Origin: an uncultured Faecalibacterium sp.
Lineage (GTDB): Bacteria; Bacillota; Clostridia; Oscillospirales; Ruminococcaceae
Direction of reading: 5' to 3'
DNA: 23,592 nt
Assembly (NCBI GenBank): GCA_934513205.1
Contig: CAKSWU010000026.1
Coordinates: 1-23,592, forward strand
Shown: positions 8,030 to 16,015 of the stretch, in pieces
How the letters are laid out: every line of letters begins with the position of its first letter
Position numbering within the stretch: the first letter of the stretch is position 1
Program-made: the position numbers and the translations under genes
Notes under the pieces: model-generated
The model's input: the letters and a program-made list of their open reading frames with translations, nothing else
What the model was told of the DNA's origin: nothing
Databases searched by the model: none

Positions 8030-9844
8030 TTACCCCTCCAGTTTGAATGTCTTACCCGGCGTGATGCCGTTTTCGTTAAAGCTGTCCACGCAGACGTAGT
8101 ATTCCTGCCCGGCGGTCAGGGTGGAAAGGGTCACTTCGTCTGCATCGTAGACCAGCCAGCTCAGATAGAGCTTATCGGGCGCAACGCCGTAGCGGACATT
8201 GCAGCCCTGTGCATTTTCGATATGCTTCCAAGTGATCTTTGCATCCAGTGCATCTACGCGAGCCCCGGTGGCTTCTGCCTGTGCGGGCTTCGGGCCTTCG
8301 CCGTTGCCGAACACCCGCAGGCCGCTGATGCGCAGTGCCTGTCCGTAGGGCAGTGCGCCGCCGGTCACCCGGACATACCGCGCCCGGATACCGTCGGCAT
8401 ATTCGTAGTAGCCGTTGGAGCACTCCCGGGCAACCGTTTCGCGGATCGTCCAGTCTGCTCCGTTCACACTGGTCTCTACCGTGTAATGGGAGATCTGCGG
8501 CCGGGTCTCGATGTGGCGGGTCTTGCGGTCGTCGCCGTAGCTGTCCGCCGGGAAATCCACCACCAGCTTTTCGTCCGCCATGTTTACCTGAACGGCGCGG
8601 ACATCGCTTTCTTTGCCAAGGTCCACACAGAGCCATTCGCCCGGCTCTGCACCGGCGGCGCTCCACCAGCTGCGGCAGTCCTCATTGACTGCCAACTCCG
8701 GGCTGCTGTTTTCTGCGGTGCTGGAAGCCGTGACCGGTTTTTTGTAGCTCAGCAGCATCCATTCCGGCTGCTGGCTGGCGGCATCGAATTTGCCAGCCGG
8801 GATGCGGTGGGGGTAATCGGCAAAGTTCTGGTTGCAGTAGAGAACCCCGTCCTTGTCGAACCCGGCAGGGAACAGCCCCACCCGGCGCTCAAAGTCATAG
8901 TTGACGGAAATACGCATGGTGGAAGTGTGCCACCAGTTGCCGCAGGTGTCGGCAATGGTGCTGCCGTGGCCTGCACCGGTGATGAATCCGCCGGGCTTTG
9001 CGGAAAACGGATTGGATGCCTGCCGCACAAAGGGGCCCAGCGGAGAACGGGAGGTGTATACACCATCGGCGTAAGTGTTGTACTGGGTGCCGGGGCAGGC
9101 ATATTGCAGGTAATAGAGGCCGTCATGCTTTGTCATAAAGGCACCCTCAATGTAGGGTTTGCCGATGGCGTTGAACATGGCAGTCAGGCTTTCGGCACTC
9201 AGGCCGGGGATGTTTGCCATCTGCGGCGGCAGATTCAGCTTGCCGGTCTTGGGGTCATAGAACTGCTTCATGGACTGGTACAGCACGCTGGCTTCCCGGT
9301 CCACAATGCCGTTGTTGCCGGGGCGTTCGTAGCCAAGGGTGGTTTCATGGCCGAAGATCAGCTCCTGCTTTTCACCGATGGGGGTCATGGTGTCCGGGTC
9401 CAGCTCTACGCCGTAGATGGGGGAGATGTTGGAGCAGCCCCAGTAGAAGTACACCCGGCCATCATCATCGCAGAACAGGTCCGGGTCCCAGAAAGCAAAG
9501 GGCGCAGATACTTCGGTAAACGGCTCGGTCAGGGGGTCAGTGGTGCGCAGGATGGGACAGTTGCGCCCCTTGCGGCTGGCGCAGAAGTAGAGGTAATCGC
9601 CCACCTGCCGCACATCCGGTGCGTAGTCATAGATGAGCAGGCCGGGGTCTGCGTGGAAGTCCCAGCTCAGCAGGTCCTCCGAATACCAGAAGCCTGCCGA
9701 CATGGAAACAAAGAGATAATATTTGCCCTTGAAGGATACCAGCGTGGGGTCTGCACCCTCCCGGAAACCTGCTGTACGGGGGCCTTCCTTCATGTGCTGG
9801 TAACGATAGCCCAGATCAAGAGGATTACAATAGGTTTGTTTCAT
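8030..9844 (-). CDS. GH43 glycosidase with F5/8-type C (CBM32-like) and fibronectin III domains
   Basis: A 604-residue protein. The N-terminal five-bladed propeller has the GH43 triad: D32 in 'GADPTLV' (base), D120 in 'FWDPDLFCDDDGRVYFYWG' (pKa modulator) and E233 in 'PYIEGAF' (acid); H293 in 'GAGHGST' is the usual central metal ligand. Residues about 355-510 form a discoidin-like sugar-binding domain ('LAVNEDCRSWW', 'WLCVDLG', 'YTVETSVNGADW', 'ARYVRVTG'), and about 515-604 a fibronectin III domain. Likely alpha-L-arabinofuranosidase, beta-xylosidase or beta-galactosidase activity; the subfamily cannot be fixed by eye. No signal peptide is seen, so it is probably intracellular. The start at 9844 is preceded by AAGGAG; a longer in-frame start at 9877 would lie inside the GH2 gene. 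Confidence 0.88.
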   Translation of the reverse strand: MKQTYCNPLDLGYRYQHMKEGPRTAGFREGADPTLVSFKGKYYLFVSMSAGFWYSEDLLSWDFHADPGLLIYDYAPDVRQVGDYLYFCASRKGRNCPILRTTDPLTEPFTEVSAPFAFWDPDLFCDDDGRVYFYWGCSNISPIYGVELDPDTMTPIGEKQELIFGHETTLGYERPGNNGIVDREASVLYQSMKQFYDPKTGKLNLPPQMANIPGLSAESLTAMFNAIGKPYIEGAFMTKHDGLYYLQYACPGTQYNTYADGVYTSRSPLGPFVRQASNPFSAKPGGFITGAGHGSTIADTCGNWWHTSTMRISVNYDFERRVGLFPAGFDKDGVLYCNQNFADYPHRIPAGKFDAASQQPEWMLLSYKKPVTASSTAENSSPELAVNEDCRSWWSAAGAEPGEWLCVDLGKESDVRAVQVNMADEKLVVDFPADSYGDDRKTRHIETRPQISHYTVETSVNGADWTIRETVARECSNGYYEYADGIRARYVRVTGGALPYGQALRISGLRVFGNGEGPKPAQAEATGARVDALDAKITWKHIENAQGCNVRYGVAPDKLYLSWLVYDADEVTLSTLTAGQEYYVCVDSFNENGITPGKTFKLEG

Positions 9845-9848
9845 CGAA

Positions 9849-12056
9849 TCACTCCTTGGAAATGCCCTGCAATACACGGTTCAGCTGCTTGATGTCCTCC
9901 TCCGAAGCGCCGGCCTGCATCAGCATGGATTCAATGGTCATCCGCTGCATGGCACGCTCCATCATCGCCACCAGAGCCGGGTTGTCCTTCACGGCGGCAG
10001 CAACATCTCCGCGGGCAGCGGCGGCTTTATCAGAGATCTGCTTCAGGATGGGGCCTGCCTTCGGGTCTGCCATGGCGGCAGCCATGTTGTCCTTGACCGA
10101 CCAGCAGCTTTCGTCCAGCTCGCCGTCAAACCAGTTGGTCACGTTTTTGCGGTTGTCCATAGCGTAATCTGGGTTGGGGGCGTCCACCTTGTTCACCAAG
10201 ATCACGCTGCTGTGCTCACCGGAGCGTGCCTCAATGCTGTGCTTGCCGGTGATGGGCAGCTGGAAGGTGAACACCTTGTCGCCCTTACGGGTCTCCACCA
10301 GCTGACCGTCCTTGTACAGCGAGACCTCCGGCAGATTGGAGTAGACCTTGATCTCGGTCACATCCTCGGCGCGGTCCACATAGCGGCTGCCGCACAGGTG
10401 CACGAACGGCTCTTTGCTCCAATAGGCCTTGTAGAGATAGAAGGGGTCTTTTTTGAGCTTGCGGTCAAAAGTGACAAGTCCCTTCTGGTTCTCGCCGTGC
10501 TTGCCGCCCTCATCACGGCCATCGGCGGCGAAGTCGAACATATTCCACACATGGGTCGCCCACAGCCAAGGACGGTCGGCAATCATCTTTGCGATATGCT
10601 CATGGTAAATGCACTGGTAGCTCTCGGTATAGTCGCCCTTTTCCGGGTGGCTGCTCTGGTACTGGGGATTGGCATCTGCGCCGTACTCCGAAAAGCCGAT
10701 GCAGCGGTCCGGGTAATCGGCATGGTACTTATCAAAGAACTCGTCGTTCTGCTCCAATTCGCCCAGATACCAGCCGAAGTAGAGATTGTAGCTGTTCACA
10801 TCCGGGATCTCCAGAATGGGGCTGGTGGTCTCCAGCATGAACACATTTGCCATGGTGGTCTTGCGAGTGGGGTCCAACTTGTGTGCCAGCTCGTTCAGCA
10901 GACGGTGGTTTTCCAGCAGATCCTCGTTGACAGCGGAGGCGGCGGTGATCTCGTTGGACAGGCCCCACACAGCAATGCAGGGGTGGTTGTAGTTCTGGAC
11001 GATCAGCTCTTCCATCTGGGTCAGGGTGTTGGCACGGCCGTTGGTCATGTGCATGGTGATGTAGGGGATCTCTGCCCAGATGACAAGGCCCTTTTCATCA
11101 CACAGGTCGTAGAAATACTGTGCGTGCTGATAGTGAGCCAGACGGATGGTGTTGGCACCCATTTCCAGAATGATGGAAATATCCTCCTCCATCATTTCGT
11201 TGGTCAGGGCAATGCCGGCCCCCTTGCGGTCCTGATGGCGGGAAACGCCACGCAGCGGATAGCTGCGACCATTCAGGATAAAGCCCTTCTGGGGGTCAAA
11301 CTCAAACTTGCGGCAGCCGAACCGGGCGGAAGCTTCCTCGCCGTTGCCCAGCTTGGCGGAAACGGTGTAAAGGAACGGGTCCTCTACGCCATCCCACAGA
11401 TGGGCATCGTGCAGGGTGAAAACAGCCTTTGCAGTGCCGTTTTCCACCGGGGCAGCGATGTTCTGGCCTTCCAGTGCAAAGGTTACGCTCTGTGCGCCCA
11501 CCACGGCGGCTTCCACAGTGACCTCGGCGGTTTTAGCGGCAAGGTCGGTGACGATGGGGGTCACCTTCAGCGCGGGGGCGCCATTAGCGGGCAGGGCAAA
11601 GTGCTCTGCCGGGACGATGTGCAGGGTCACATCCCGGTAAAGGCCGCCGTAGAAAGTGAAGTCCGCTTTCTGGGGGTACACGGTGTCGTTGTCGCGGTTG
11701 TCCACGCTGATGGCCAGCAGGTTCTCGTCTTTCAGGTGGTTGGTCAGGTCCACCCGGAAGGTAGAGTAGCCGCCCTTGTGCTCTGCCAGCTTTTCCCCGT
11801 TCAGGTAAACAGCGGCGGTCATGGCTGCGCCGTCCAGCTGCAAAACAGCCTTGCCGCCTGCCGGGATGGCGGGCTTTGTCAGGGCCAGTGTATACCAGCA
11901 GGTGCCGCGGTAGTAATCGTTGCCGCCGTCCTGACCGTCCACCGCATTCCAGGTGTGGGGCAGGGTGACAGCCTCGCCCATAACAGCAGCAGGGGTGCCG
12001 GGGTTCTCCTTGGTAAAATGCCAGTTGCTATGATTCAGCAGGATGGTCTTGCTCAT
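9849..12056 (-). CDS. GH2 glycosidase (beta-galactosidase-like) with extra C-terminal helical module
   Basis: A 735-residue GH2 enzyme: sugar-binding jelly roll (about 10-150, 'DYYRGTCWYTL', 'YGGLYRDVTL'), Ig-like domain (about 165-250), TIM barrel (about 255-545) and a DUF4982-like beta domain ('EIKVYSNLPEVSLYKDG'). E369 in 'WGLSNEI' is the acid/base and E457 in 'GFSEYGAD' the nucleophile. The 'RHQDRKGAG' and 'LAHYQH' segments favour beta-galactosidase, though beta-glucuronidase or beta-xylosidase-type specificities exist. After about residue 650 an unusual helical tail follows ('AAAMADPKAGPILKQI...MTIESMLMQAG...') that resembles the tail of the SDR at 16016-17026. There is no signal peptide. 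The start has AAAGGAG 8 bases upstream. The GH43 gene starts 4 bases after its stop. Confidence 0.9.
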   Translation of the reverse strand: MSKTILLNHSNWHFTKENPGTPAAVMGEAVTLPHTWNAVDGQDGGNDYYRGTCWYTLALTKPAIPAGGKAVLQLDGAAMTAAVYLNGEKLAEHKGGYSTFRVDLTNHLKDENLLAISVDNRDNDTVYPQKADFTFYGGLYRDVTLHIVPAEHFALPANGAPALKVTPIVTDLAAKTAEVTVEAAVVGAQSVTFALEGQNIAAPVENGTAKAVFTLHDAHLWDGVEDPFLYTVSAKLGNGEEASARFGCRKFEFDPQKGFILNGRSYPLRGVSRHQDRKGAGIALTNEMMEEDISIILEMGANTIRLAHYQHAQYFYDLCDEKGLVIWAEIPYITMHMTNGRANTLTQMEELIVQNYNHPCIAVWGLSNEITAASAVNEDLLENHRLLNELAHKLDPTRKTTMANVFMLETTSPILEIPDVNSYNLYFGWYLGELEQNDEFFDKYHADYPDRCIGFSEYGADANPQYQSSHPEKGDYTESYQCIYHEHIAKMIADRPWLWATHVWNMFDFAADGRDEGGKHGENQKGLVTFDRKLKKDPFYLYKAYWSKEPFVHLCGSRYVDRAEDVTEIKVYSNLPEVSLYKDGQLVETRKGDKVFTFQLPITGKHSIEARSGEHSSVILVNKVDAPNPDYAMDNRKNVTNWFDGELDESCWSVKDNMAAAMADPKAGPILKQISDKAAAARGDVAAAVKDNPALVAMMERAMQRMTIESMLMQAGASEEDIKQLNRVLQGISKE

Positions 12057-12091
12057 GGTAAAAACTCCTTTGTGAAAGATAGATCAAATCA

Positions 12092-12125
12092 GCAAAAACC
12101 GAAAGAGCGTATGAGCCCTTTCGGT
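12092..12125 (-). terminator. Intra-operon terminator or attenuator, minus strand
   Basis: ACCGAAAG and CTTTCGGT (12098-12105 with 12118-12125) form an 8-bp perfect stem with a 12-base loop, followed on the minus strand by TTTTT. It lies between the symporter gene and the GH2 gene and could lower expression of the enzymes relative to the transporter, or stabilise the symporter mRNA. Confidence 0.6.
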
Positions 12126-12137
12126 CTTTGCAGGGTG

Positions 12138-13628
12138 TTACTGCATATGTTCTGCAATTACTTCATGACGAAGGGCGTCTTTCTTATCTGCGATGCGCTT
12201 CTGGACGTTGACCATTTCCTCCTTGGTCAGGGGGCAGCCCAGCATGGCGATCAGGGTAATGAGCCAGCCCAGCATCGGCAGACCGTACTTGATGGCAAGG
12301 GTCATCCAGAAGATGCCGGAGGTGTAGGCATCCGTGGGCTGGGGCATGGTGGTGGTGTAACCCAGAATGGCCACGGCACCGGTGGCGATGACAGCAGCCA
12401 CCGAGGTGATGAGCTTGTCGATCAGGCTGTAAGTGCCGGAGACCACCGCCGGGATGTAACGGCCGCTGCGGTCCAGCTCGTAGTCGATGGTGTCAGCCAT
12501 GTAAGAGGTGTTGGAGGTGGTGATGCACATATTGGAACCGTTCTGCAGCAGGGTCAGCAGAACGTAAACGATCATGTTCCAACTGCCCATCACGCCGATC
12601 TGACGGGTATCGGTGAAGATGAAGAACAGGATCAGCACAGAGGTGATGGCCATGCTGATGCAGGTCCAGGTCACGATGCCCTTCTTGCTGCCCTTTTTGC
12701 CCACATATTTTGCGCCGAAGGCTGCAAAGAAGATAGAAGGCACCATGCTGATCACGCCAAGGGTGGTGGCAAGACCCATGTTGCCGATGAGGATGCCGTT
12801 CAGCATGGTGTTGATGATGGCCTGGCTGCCCACCTGCTGTGCCAGCTTGTCGGAAGCGTTGGAGGCGATGTAGCACTGCAGGGGCTTGTTGTGCTTGAGC
12901 ACCTCAAGAATATCCGCAGTTTTCAGCGGCTCGTGTTTTTTGTTGGTGCCCTCAAAGTTTTCGGGCTTATCGTAGGCAGAGATACCGGCGCAGACGATCA
13001 GGGTGCCGATGCCGGCAATGATCAGGACGATGGTGCAGACGGTGCTGAGGAAGTCCTGATTGAAGGTGCCGCCGCACTTGGGCAGGATGACGGTGTAGAT
13101 CAGCATACTCATGCCCATGGGCACGGCGTAGTTCAGTGCAGTGGTCCAGACACCGATGGTGGGACGCTGCCGGGGATCGTTGGTCATGATGGCAGGCAGG
13201 GTCTGGGCGGTCATGTTGGTGATGGTGTAGCCGATGATGTAGATAATGTAAGTCAGGGCAAACACCGGCAGGCCGAAACCCTTGCTGGAGAACAGGTTGA
13301 ACATACACAGCAGGCCGACTGCCTCAATCAGGTAGCCGCTGATCAGCAGAACGCGCAGCTTGCCGAAACGGGTGTTGACGCGGTCGTAGACGAAGGCCAG
13401 CAGCGGGTCGGTAAAGCCGTCCAGAATGCGGGCGAGCATCAGGATGATGCCGACGGTTGCAGTGGTGATGCCGTAGCCGATACTTGCAGAATAACTTGCC
13501 ATACCGATCAGGGAGTAGACGCTCATGCCCACAAAGGCGTTGCAGGCGTAGCAGATGATCTGCCATGTTTTGGCACGGCGGTACTGGACGCCGTCTACCT
13601 CACTGGCGCTGGGTTTCTTTTGGAACAT
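12138..13628 (-). CDS. Sugar:cation symporter, GPH family (MelB/XylP/UidB type)
   Basis: A 496-residue membrane protein with about 12 hydrophobic segments. The family mark is in the second/third helix: 'LARILDGFTDPLLAFVYDRVNTRFGKLRVLL', with the two conserved aspartates that couple the sugar to H+ or Na+. The central loop is charged ('YDKPENFEGTNKKHEPLK') as in the family. It should import a di- or oligosaccharide or glycoside, and as first gene of the operon with GH2 and GH43 its substrate is probably theirs. It may also serve the rhamnosides, since no other sugar transporter is in the window. The start follows AAGGAGG (13638-13644) by 9 bases. Confidence 0.9.
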   Translation of the reverse strand: MFQKKPSASEVDGVQYRRAKTWQIICYACNAFVGMSVYSLIGMASYSASIGYGITTATVGIILMLARILDGFTDPLLAFVYDRVNTRFGKLRVLLISGYLIEAVGLLCMFNLFSSKGFGLPVFALTYIIYIIGYTITNMTAQTLPAIMTNDPRQRPTIGVWTTALNYAVPMGMSMLIYTVILPKCGGTFNQDFLSTVCTIVLIIAGIGTLIVCAGISAYDKPENFEGTNKKHEPLKTADILEVLKHNKPLQCYIASNASDKLAQQVGSQAIINTMLNGILIGNMGLATTLGVISMVPSIFFAAFGAKYVGKKGSKKGIVTWTCISMAITSVLILFFIFTDTRQIGVMGSWNMIVYVLLTLLQNGSNMCITTSNTSYMADTIDYELDRSGRYIPAVVSGTYSLIDKLITSVAAVIATGAVAILGYTTTMPQPTDAYTSGIFWMTLAIKYGLPMLGWLITLIAMLGCPLTKEEMVNVQKRIADKKDALRHEVIAEHMQ

Positions 13629-13652
13629 AATGATTTTCCTCCTTTTTGTGTG

Positions 13653-13660
13653 AACCGGTT
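13653..13660. promoter_or_regulatory. Operator-like palindrome AACCGGTT upstream of the symporter
   Basis: An 8-bp perfect palindrome with a CG centre, of the kind bound by LacI/GalR-family repressors, lies in the leader of the symporter operon, between its binding site and the probable -10 region. No LacI-type gene is in the window, and a short palindrome like this can occur by chance. Confidence 0.25.
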
Positions 13661-13675
13661 TCCGCTTTTCCTGAC

Positions 13676-13686
13676 ACCAGAATAAC
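13676..13686 (-). promoter_or_regulatory. Possible -10 region of the symporter operon
   Basis: On the minus strand this reads GTTATTCTGGT, 10 of 11 bases identical to GTTATACTGGT upstream of rhaB (23227-23237). TTATTC would be the -10 hexamer; no convincing -35 is seen, which would fit an activator-dependent promoter. Confidence 0.35.
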
Positions 13687-13772
13687 AGAACCTATCCTTC
13701 ACAATGGGACTTAAATTGCGGAATGTGTGTAAAAATTCGTGCAGTTCTGCTTGCTCAACGAAAAAATCGCCA

Positions 13773-13819
13773 ATAACATGAAAAATTATCCTTTTTACAT
13801 CGCACAGACCTGTTACAAT
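13773..13819 (+). promoter_or_regulatory. GH1 gene promoter with AraC-like half-site
   Basis: TACAAT (13814-13819) is a fair -10; no -35 at 17 bp. ATAACATGAAAAATTA (13773-13788) matches the rhamnosidase-gene repeat at 12 of 16 positions of its degenerate consensus and ends 26 bases before the -10 starts, exactly as the proximal repeat does there. A poorer copy may lie 20 bp upstream. Confidence 0.45.
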
Positions 13820-13863
13820 AGGCACAAGAGAAAACACGGCTTTTGAATAAAAGGAGAGATATC

Positions 13864-15165
13864 ATGCAGAAATTTGAAAAAGGCTTTTTCATCGGTGCTG
13901 CAACAGCAGCCCATCAGGTAGAGGGTAACAATACCAACAGCGACTACTGGGCACAGGAGCAGCTGCCCCATTCCAGCTTTACGGAGCCCAGCGGCATTGC
14001 CTGCGACCATTATCACCGGTACGAAGAAGATATTAAGCTGCTGGCCGATGCCGGGCTGAACGCCTACCGCTTTTCCATCGAGTGGGCACGGGTGGAGCCG
14101 GAGGAAGGAAAGTTCGACCCGGAAGCCATTGAACACTACCGCAAGGTGATCGCCTGCTGCAAGGCACACGGCGTAGAGCCCGTCGTCACCCTGCTGCACT
14201 TCACCAGCCCCAAGTGGCTCATCTGTAAGGGCGGCTGGGAAGCCGAGTCCACCGTAGAGGATTTTAAGCACTATGCAGCCTATGTCATGGAGCAGCTGGG
14301 CAGCGAGCTGCGCTATATCTGCACCATCAACGAAGCCAACATGGGCCTGCAGCTGGCCGCCATCTCCAAGCGGTTCCGCCTGATGGCAGAACAGGCTGCC
14401 AAGAATGCCGCCGCAGCCGGAAAGTCTGCCGAGGGCACAGTGCAGGTGGGCATGAACTTCCAGAAGATGATGGAAAACATGAAGTATGCTGCCATGGAGA
14501 ACGCGCAGGTGTTCGGCACACCCCAGCCGCAGATCTTTGTCAGCGAGCGCACCCCGGAGGGCGACCTGCTGGTGCTGCGTGCTCATGCAGCCGCACGGGA
14601 TGCCATCAAAGCTATCTGCCCACAGGTCAAGGTGGGTCTGACCCTCTCGTTGCACGACTTGCAGGCACAGCCCGGCGGCGAAGCCTTTGCCGAGGCCGCA
14701 TGGCAGGAGGAGTTCACCCATTATCTGCCCTACATCAAAGAAGATGATTTCTTAGGTGTGCAGAACTACACCCGCACCCTTTACGGCCCGCAGGGGCAGC
14801 TGCCGGCACCGGAGGGCGCAGAACTGACCCAGATGGATTACGAGGTCTATCCGCAGGCACTGGAACACGTCCTCCGCAAGGTGGCAGAAGTATTCAAGGG
14901 TGATCTCATGGTCACCGAAAACGGCATTGCCACCGCCGATGACACCCGCCGTGTGGCGTTTATCCGGCAGGCACTGGAGGGCGTGCAGCACTGCATCGCC
15001 GACGGCATCCCGGTGAAAGGATACTTCCATTGGAGCCTGATGGACAACTTTGAGTGGCAGAAGGGCTATGCCATGCAGTTCGGCCTGATCGCCGTGAACC
15101 GTGAAACCATGAAACGGACCGCAAAGCCCAGCCTTGGGGTGCTGGGTAGTTACGCAGAAAGATAA
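13864..15165 (+). CDS. Beta-glycosidase, GH1
   Basis: A 433-residue single-domain enzyme of usual GH1 length. The N-terminal 'FFIGAATAAHQVEG', 'NAYRFSIEWARVEPEEGKFD' and 'VVTLLHFTSPKWL' are standard GH1 elements. E157 in 'TINEAN' is the acid/base and E352 in 'VTENGIA' the nucleophile; 'FHWSLMDNFEWQKGY' forms the rest of the sugar site. The usual phospho-binding signature is not evident, so a non-phosphorylated beta-glucoside, galactoside or similar is more likely, but this is uncertain. No signal peptide. An earlier TTG at 13843 covers the ribosome binding site AAAGGAG, so the ATG at 13864 is the real start. With the rhamnosidase it could strip rhamnose and then glucose from rutinoside or neohesperidoside-type glycosides. 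Confidence 0.92.
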   Translation: MQKFEKGFFIGAATAAHQVEGNNTNSDYWAQEQLPHSSFTEPSGIACDHYHRYEEDIKLLADAGLNAYRFSIEWARVEPEEGKFDPEAIEHYRKVIACCKAHGVEPVVTLLHFTSPKWLICKGGWEAESTVEDFKHYAAYVMEQLGSELRYICTINEANMGLQLAAISKRFRLMAEQAAKNAAAAGKSAEGTVQVGMNFQKMMENMKYAAMENAQVFGTPQPQIFVSERTPEGDLLVLRAHAAARDAIKAICPQVKVGLTLSLHDLQAQPGGEAFAEAAWQEEFTHYLPYIKEDDFLGVQNYTRTLYGPQGQLPAPEGAELTQMDYEVYPQALEHVLRKVAEVFKGDLMVTENGIATADDTRRVAFIRQALEGVQHCIADGIPVKGYFHWSLMDNFEWQKGYAMQFGLIAVNRETMKRTAKPSLGVLGSYAER

Positions 15166-15178
15166 GCTGCAATAGCAA

Positions 15179-15216
15179 AAAACAGGCTGCGGAAGATGCT
15201 TCTCGCAGCCTGTTTT
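15179..15216. terminator. Bidirectional intrinsic terminator
   Basis: A perfect 13-bp stem (15179-15191 with 15204-15216) whose foot gives TTTT on the plus strand and TTTTTT on the minus strand. It ends both the GH1 gene and the convergent TetR gene. Confidence 0.85.
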
Positions 15217-15219
15217 GGC

Positions 15220-15756
15220 TCAGTGGGAAAAATGCAGACCATGGACACCATCCGCAACCACTGCGGCGATCACATCAATTTGTTTCTGTGCCAGTTTTGC
15301 ATCGGTGTTCAGAAGCCCGGAAAGACCGTTCATTACAAAAATCAGGATGGCTCCGACATTTTCATATTGGGACGGTTCAATGTTATCACCTTTGATCTGT
15401 TCCAGAATGGCATCCCGCAAATGTTGTGTAAAGCGGTTCATCGCGGATGCAGGAACCACACCGAGGTAATCGGTTGCCTGCTGGAGAGAAGCAAACATCT
15501 CTCGCACAAAAGCCTCCGGCGCATCCAGCAGCTGCTGTGCGCCGCCCATATTGTCGCAGACGAGCTGGACTGTCTGTCGCTCCATTTCGGCGGTGAGCGC
15601 ATCCAGCGTTTCGTAGTGGGAATAAAAGGTCGTTTTGTTGATCTCGGCGCGTTCGGCAATTTCTTTGACCGTGATCTTTTCGATGGGCTTCTCCCGCAGC
15701 AATGCAATAAACGCTTTCTGAATGGCACGTCTCGTTTTTTTGACCCGGATATCCAT
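15220..15756 (-). CDS. TetR-family transcriptional regulator
   Basis: A 178-residue regulator. The N-terminal helix-turn-helix is typical: 'TRRAIQKAFIALLREKPIEKITVKEIAERAEINKTTFYSHYETLDAL' (about 8-54). The C-terminal part is a helical ligand and dimer domain of the short TetR type common in Firmicutes (TetR_C_33-like); its effector is unknown. GGAGGA lies about 6 bases before the ATG. It is divergent from the SDR gene, and the shared gap has face-to-face promoters with an operator-like palindrome, so the simplest reading is that it represses itself and the SDR gene, perhaps with the MATE gene behind it. Confidence 0.88.
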   Translation of the reverse strand: MDIRVKKTRRAIQKAFIALLREKPIEKITVKEIAERAEINKTTFYSHYETLDALTAEMERQTVQLVCDNMGGAQQLLDAPEAFVREMFASLQQATDYLGVVPASAMNRFTQHLRDAILEQIKGDNIEPSQYENVGAILIFVMNGLSGLLNTDAKLAQKQIDVIAAVVADGVHGLHFSH

Positions 15757-15791
15757 ACAATTCCTCCGTCAATGTATTTCGTAAAGGATGC

Positions 15792-15825
15792 TTAACCAAC
15801 GCTTTGGACGTGATCCGTTGCTTAA
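15792..15825 (-). other. Inverted repeat in the TetR leader
   Basis: TTAACCAACG (15792-15801) and CGTTGCTTAA (15816-15825) are inverted copies with one mismatch around a 14-base loop. It lies in the predicted untranslated leader of the TetR mRNA and may fold there or be a second binding site. Confidence 0.35.
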
Positions 15826-15851
15826 ACACCGGACACGCCGGAAACTGCTGA

Positions 15852-15880
15852 TTGCAGCCCCTGCGCCACAGTGTTATTAT
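15852..15880 (+). promoter_or_regulatory. Promoter of the SDR gene
   Basis: TTGCAG (15852-15857), a 17-bp spacer and TATTAT (15875-15880) form a good housekeeping-type promoter facing the SDR gene. Its -10 overlaps the -10 of the opposing TetR promoter, so the two cannot easily be used at once. Confidence 0.6.
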
Positions 15881-15904
15881 AGCACCACAGGGATGGATAA
15901 GCAA
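15876..15904 (-). promoter_or_regulatory. Promoter of the TetR gene
   Basis: On the minus strand TTGCTT (15904-15899), a 17-bp spacer and a perfect TATAAT (15881-15876). The predicted leader is about 110 bases. The -35 hexamer overlaps the palindrome at 15901-15915. Confidence 0.6.
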
Positions 15905-15915
15905 CTGAGAGTTGC
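15901..15915. promoter_or_regulatory. Probable TetR operator: GCAACT-GAG-AGTTGC
   Basis: A perfect inverted repeat with 6-bp arms and a 3-bp centre, of a size usual for TetR-family operators. It covers the TetR -35 and lies just downstream of the SDR promoter, so binding would block both. A second palindrome, TCGTA-AA-TACGA, follows at 15925-15936. Confidence 0.5.
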
Positions 15916-16015
15916 AAATCTGATTCGTAAATACGATAAATCATCGGGAGACCATCCACGATGAAGTGGAATGGCTGAAGCAGAGTAACATGATCTGAGA
16001 AAAAGGAGAATGAAA

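Noticed and set aside
7574..9892. Long plus-strand open frame opposite the isomerase and GH43 genes
   Set aside because: It crosses two well-supported genes on the other strand, is glycine/valine/alanine-rich without motifs, and is explained by GC-rich antisense coding.
13655..13675. Possible catabolite repression (cre) site before the symporter gene
   Set aside because: Only the core around AAAGCGGAAAC fits; the outer T, G and CA positions of the consensus are wrong.
10212..13685. Open frame of over 1100 codons on the plus strand opposite GH2 and the symporter
   Set aside because: It spans two real minus-strand genes and their promoter region; the histidine-, aspartate- and glycine-rich repeats are the reverse reading of hydrophobic membrane codons.
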